Source of the DNA: Leptospira kemamanensis
Lineage (GTDB): Bacteria > Spirochaetota > Leptospiria > Leptospirales > Leptospiraceae
Direction: 5' to 3'
Assembly (NCBI RefSeq): GCF_004769665.1
Contig: NZ_RQGG01000026.1
Coordinates: 1 to 10,269, forward strand
DNA length: 10,269 bases
Both the position numbers and the translations under genes were made by a program. Of this stretch, positions 7,831 through 10,269 are shown piece after piece. The notes under the pieces are model-generated. The model ran no database searches and was not told the origin of the DNA. It saw only the letters and a program-made list of their open reading frames with translations. How positions within the stretch are numbered: the first letter of the stretch is position 1; every line of letters begins with the position of its first letter.

Positions 7831-10005
7831 TCATGATACCTTTGTTAAATAATTGATTAAGTTTTGAATCCATAAATGGACATCATCTGTGTTTTGGAAC
7901 CTGTATTTTGCAATGGTTTCTGATTTTCCAATTTTCACGGTAATTGCTGTTTCTGGCAATTCGCGATACATATCTTCATCTGTCGTATCATCCCCAAAGG
8001 CAAAGGTTTCCCATTCCTTATTTGGAAGAATTTTCATAGCAGCTTTTCCTTTTCCCGTGCCATATTCTCTTACTTCAATGATTTTATTTCCTCTTTGGAT
8101 AAAAAAACCACTGTTAGATGATATTTGAGATAGTTCATCTAACATCTCTCTGGCGGCATTGAGTCCGATGTCTGGATCCGCATTTCGGAAATGCCATACC
8201 AACGAATATTCCTTTTCTTCGGTAAAGGATCCAGGAACACGTTTGGTAAATTCATCTAAATGTGTTTTGATTTCTTTTTTCCAATCCAAATGTGAATGAA
8301 ATAAAGAAGTCCATTCCGGTTCTAAGGGAGCTTTATGCCAAGCTCCGTGTTCTGCGACCAAATGCAGAGGTAAACCAGTGAAAATGGATTCTAAAAATTT
8401 CCGATCCCTTCCACTGATAATGGCAATTGAAACATTCGCAATTTGAGATAGTTTGGTGATGGATGTGATCAGGTCTTTTGAGGGAACTGCCAAATGTGGT
8501 AGCGATTGGAACGGAACCAATGTGCCATCATAATCGAATAAAATAAAAATTGGTTGTTTGGTTTTCGGTAACAAAAGCTCAGAATTTGGAGAAATGGATT
8601 TTGTTTGGAAATTTTGATTCCGTTTTGCGGTCTCTTCTGTCTCTAGGTAAATCTTATTTGCCCAATCCATCACGGAATTTTCTTTTAAACGAGAAATCAT
8701 CATTTGATTTCTTGTTAAAATTTCTGTTTCATCCATTTCAATGGCATCTCTAATCGCATTCGCCATACCACTTAAGTCATTGGGATTGACGAGGATTGCT
8801 TCTGGTAATTCTGCGGATGCCCCTGCCATTTCACTTAATACTAACATTCCATTTCTTTGAGAGACTAAAAATTCCTTTGCCACTAAATTCATGCCGTCAC
8901 GAAAGGGAGTGACAAGCATCACATGTGTATTTTTATACAAGGGCACCAATTCTTCAAACGGGAATCCTTTGTATTGGTATAAAATTGGTGTCCAATCTAA
9001 TGTTCCAAAACTTCCATTAATAGCACCCACCTTTTCATCGATGGCTCGTTTCATGGATTGGTAGGAGGAAACGTCGGTTCTAGAAGGGACTAAAACCAAA
9101 ACTAGTTTGCATCGTTTGATCCAGTTTGGATTTTGTTTTAGAAATAATTCAAAAGCATTTAACCGTTGTAATACACCTTTTGTGTAATCAAGACGATCTA
9201 CAGAAAGGATTTGTTTTAGGTTTTTGTGATTGGTATTGATTTGGTTTGCGATAGTATCACATTCTATTGAATTCGCATACTTGGAGAATTGTTCTACATT
9301 GATTCCCATCGGGAAGGCAGCTGTTTTCGTTAGATGGTTTTGGAAATAAATGATGCCTCGTTCGTTTTCTATTCCCAAACAACGTAGGAGTGATCTGAGA
9401 AAGTATTGTGTATAACTTTGTGTATGGAATCCGATGAGATCAGCACCTAGTAATCCCTTTAAGATCTTGGTTCGGAACCTTTCTGGTAACAAACGAAAGA
9501 TTTCAAATGTAGGAAAAGGGATGTGTAAGAAAAATGACAAAAGAATATTAGGAAATTCGTTTCTTAATATCCCTGGCAATAAAAACAAATGATAGTCATG
9601 AACCCAAACCCAATCTCCTGGTTGGTAAATGGATCGAATTGTTTTTGCGAATTCTTCATTTGCTTCTTCATAAGAATCAAAGGTAATATCGGAATATTCA
9701 CAATTTGCTGTAAAATAATGAAATAATGGCCAAATGGTTTTATTACAAAAACCATTATAAAAAGAATCAGCTAACTTTTGTTTTAGAAAAACAGGAATGG
9801 TTCCATGTTCCTGTAACATTTTCTTTGCATAAAGATTTTGTTCTTTTTCGGGGATTGATTTACCAGGCCAGCCGACCCAAATGACTTCATGACCTTGTGA
9901 TTTCCAGTGCGAAAGAAAACTGGAAAGGCCTGTTGCCAGTCCACCGACATTGGGAGTCCCATCCCATTGGACTGGTAACCTGTTGGATACGAGTATCAGT
10001 CTCAT
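7831..10005 (-). CDS. otsAB: Bifunctional trehalose-6-phosphate synthase/phosphatase (OtsA-OtsB fusion)
   Basis: This 724-residue cytosolic enzyme should make trehalose in two steps: UDP-glucose plus glucose-6-phosphate gives trehalose-6-phosphate, which is then dephosphorylated. Residues 1 to about 457 are a GT20 synthase: SNRLPV with Arg9, GGLATGL, WVHDYHL (134-140), IGFHTQSY, SVDRLDYTKG with Arg271 and Lys276, and TPFRDGMNLVAKEF with Asp370 and Glu378. A linker (about 458-484) leads to a HAD-type phosphatase: FDYDGT with nucleophile Asp491 and Asp493, SGR (531-533), AEHGAW, and GDDTTDEDMY with Asp672 and Asp673. Both halves look complete, unlike many eukaryotic fusions in which one half is inactive. 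The ATG at 10005 has only GGA within a small palindrome as a ribosome site. It is the first gene of a possible otsAB-GH15-membrane protein-kinase operon. Trehalose usually serves as osmoprotectant or desiccation protectant. Confidence 0.96.
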   Translation of the reverse strand: MRLILVSNRLPVQWDGTPNVGGLATGLSSFLSHWKSQGHEVIWVGWPGKSIPEKEQNLYAKKMLQEHGTIPVFLKQKLADSFYNGFCNKTIWPLFHYFTANCEYSDITFDSYEEANEEFAKTIRSIYQPGDWVWVHDYHLFLLPGILRNEFPNILLSFFLHIPFPTFEIFRLLPERFRTKILKGLLGADLIGFHTQSYTQYFLRSLLRCLGIENERGIIYFQNHLTKTAAFPMGINVEQFSKYANSIECDTIANQINTNHKNLKQILSVDRLDYTKGVLQRLNAFELFLKQNPNWIKRCKLVLVLVPSRTDVSSYQSMKRAIDEKVGAINGSFGTLDWTPILYQYKGFPFEELVPLYKNTHVMLVTPFRDGMNLVAKEFLVSQRNGMLVLSEMAGASAELPEAILVNPNDLSGMANAIRDAIEMDETEILTRNQMMISRLKENSVMDWANKIYLETEETAKRNQNFQTKSISPNSELLLPKTKQPIFILFDYDGTLVPFQSLPHLAVPSKDLITSITKLSQIANVSIAIISGRDRKFLESIFTGLPLHLVAEHGAWHKAPLEPEWTSLFHSHLDWKKEIKTHLDEFTKRVPGSFTEEKEYSLVWHFRNADPDIGLNAAREMLDELSQISSNSGFFIQRGNKIIEVREYGTGKGKAAMKILPNKEWETFAFGDDTTDEDMYRELPETAITVKIGKSETIAKYRFQNTDDVHLWIQNLINYLTKVS

Positions 10006-10007
10006 GG

Positions 10008-10020
10008 GATCCAGTGGATC
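10008..10020. repeat. 13-bp palindrome directly before otsAB
   Basis: GATCCA and TGGATC are exact inverted arms around one base. The repeat lies three bases upstream of the otsAB ATG and includes the only purine-rich GGA that could serve as ribosome site. It may be a protein-binding site or a short RNA structure affecting initiation, but its one-base loop makes a simple hairpin unlikely. Confidence 0.35.
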
Positions 10021-10048
10021 AAAAAAAATATGGAAAGCAAGGGCTTTC
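10021..10048 (-). terminator. Terminator-like hairpin in the otsAB leader
   Basis: On the minus strand GAAAGC, loop CCTT, and GCTTTC form a six-pair stem, followed by CATA and then eight T. This is the shape of an intrinsic terminator, though the stem is short and the T run starts four bases late. It lies 16-43 bases upstream of the otsAB start in the direction of transcription. It could end a transcript from an upstream gene now replaced by the insertion sequence, or act as a leader attenuator. No peptide or riboswitch-like structure was recognised in the rest of the leader. Confidence 0.4.
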
Positions 10049-10154
10049 TTTAAAAAAAATTTCTATATCATATGTGAGAAAATTAATATATAAAAATATT
10101 AGACGATTGATAGTCGTAAAAGTTGTAAAAAAATGATATTTGTGTCTAGTATGT

Positions 10155-10170
10155 GATGATGATCATCATC
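10155..10170. repeat. Perfect 16-bp palindrome next to the insertion-sequence end
   Basis: GATGATGATCATCATC reads the same on both strands. It lies about 150 bp upstream of otsAB and four bases from the probable left end of the insertion sequence. It could be a regulator site of the original otsAB promoter region or a preferred insertion target. The surrounding stretch 10049-10154 is AT-rich, and I see no convincing -35/-10 pair in it. Confidence 0.45.
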
Positions 10171-10174
10171 TTGA

Positions 10175-10269
10175 TGGATTAGCCTGATTACATAAAAACG
10201 GACACCTTTTTTTCGCAGAAAAAGCAAGAGGTGCCAAGTGAGCAGACGATCAAAATACTCTCCGGAGTT
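10175..10269 (+). mobile_element. Left end of an IS3-family insertion sequence (partial)
   Basis: From about 10175 the sequence begins TGGATTAGCC and continues to a GGACACC-T-run segment (10200-10213). This resembles left terminal inverted repeats of IS3-family elements, which begin with TG; it is closest in my memory to IS2-type ends. A transposase-like start follows at 10238. Base composition changes here, with more G and C than in the AT-rich otsAB leader. The right end, the second inverted repeat and the target duplication lie outside the window, so the exact boundary may be a few bases off (10172 is an alternative). Confidence 0.6.
10238..10269 (+). CDS. IS3-family transposase OrfA, N-terminal fragment
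   Basis: A GTG start opens a frame reading MSRRSKYSPE up to the window edge. The pattern of basic residues followed by YSPEF is the usual opening of IS3-family OrfA proteins, which carry a helix-turn-helix that binds the element's ends. GAGG lies six bases before the GTG, a good ribosome site. An overlapping GTG at 10231 in another frame would read VPSEQTIKILSGV; it fits no family I know and lacks the spacing. In IS3 elements OrfA is normally followed by OrfB in the -1 frame, and a frameshift makes the active transposase; that part is outside the window. Confidence 0.6.
   Translation, partial: MSRRSKYSPE

Noticed and set aside
9897..10136. Plus-strand frame of 79 codons across the otsAB start
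   Set aside because: It is mostly antisense to the conserved N-terminus of OtsA and then runs into AT-rich leader; it has no domain or ribosome site.
10231..10269. Alternative GTG start reading VPSEQTIKILSGV
   Set aside because: The overlapping frame from 10238 has a better ribosome-site spacing and a recognisable IS3 OrfA opening.

Overview
The window is AT-rich DNA that most likely comes from a spirochaete of the genus Leptospira, probably a saprophytic or environmental species. I infer this from codon use, a fused OtsA-OtsB trehalose enzyme, a very long soluble multi-PAS histidine kinase, and a multi-spanning protein that resembles a Leptospira putative glycosyltransferase family as I remember it. 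No rRNA, tRNA or CRISPR array is visible, so the genus is an inference.

Almost every gene lies on the minus strand, so transcription runs from right to left. From the right edge: (1) Positions about 10175-10269 look like the left end of an IS3-family insertion sequence, with the first codons of its transposase OrfA running off the window. (2) About 170 bp of AT-rich leader (10006-10174) holds a 16-bp palindrome, a terminator-like hairpin and a small palindrome just before otsAB. (3) 7831-10005 encodes a fused trehalose-6-phosphate synthase/phosphatase. One base separates its stop codon from the next start. (4) 6054-7829 is a cytoplasmic GH15 glucosidase, plausibly a trehalase. (5) 4424-5950 is a GT-C-like polytopic membrane protein. 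(6) 1360-4377 is a 1005-residue soluble histidine kinase with five PAS-like regions and a large insert in its dimerisation domain. It is followed by a good intrinsic terminator at 1257-1278.

The four genes otsAB, GH15, GT-C and kinase have gaps of 1, 103 and 46 bp and no terminator that I can see between them, so they may form one transcription unit. OtsAB makes trehalose from UDP-glucose and glucose-6-phosphate. GH15 could hydrolyse trehalose or another alpha-glucoside. The membrane protein could move a sugar from a lipid carrier onto an envelope acceptor, and the kinase could sense a stress signal. The link between the last two and trehalose rests only on position.

Left of the terminator are a small VOC-fold protein (748-1140) with an excellent ribosome binding site, and an AraC-type regulator (54-695) whose GyrI-like sensor domain is cut short. 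The regulator's 3' end overlaps, on the other strand, the end of an apparent membrane-protein reading frame entering from the left edge (2-88). This looks like an old deletion or rearrangement junction. A perfect 12-bp inverted repeat sits directly before the regulator's GTG start.

I found no clearly new defence or mobile system. The items most worth checking are the kinase insert, the coupled pair of trehalose synthesis and putative hydrolysis genes, the IS end upstream of otsAB, and the truncated regulator.
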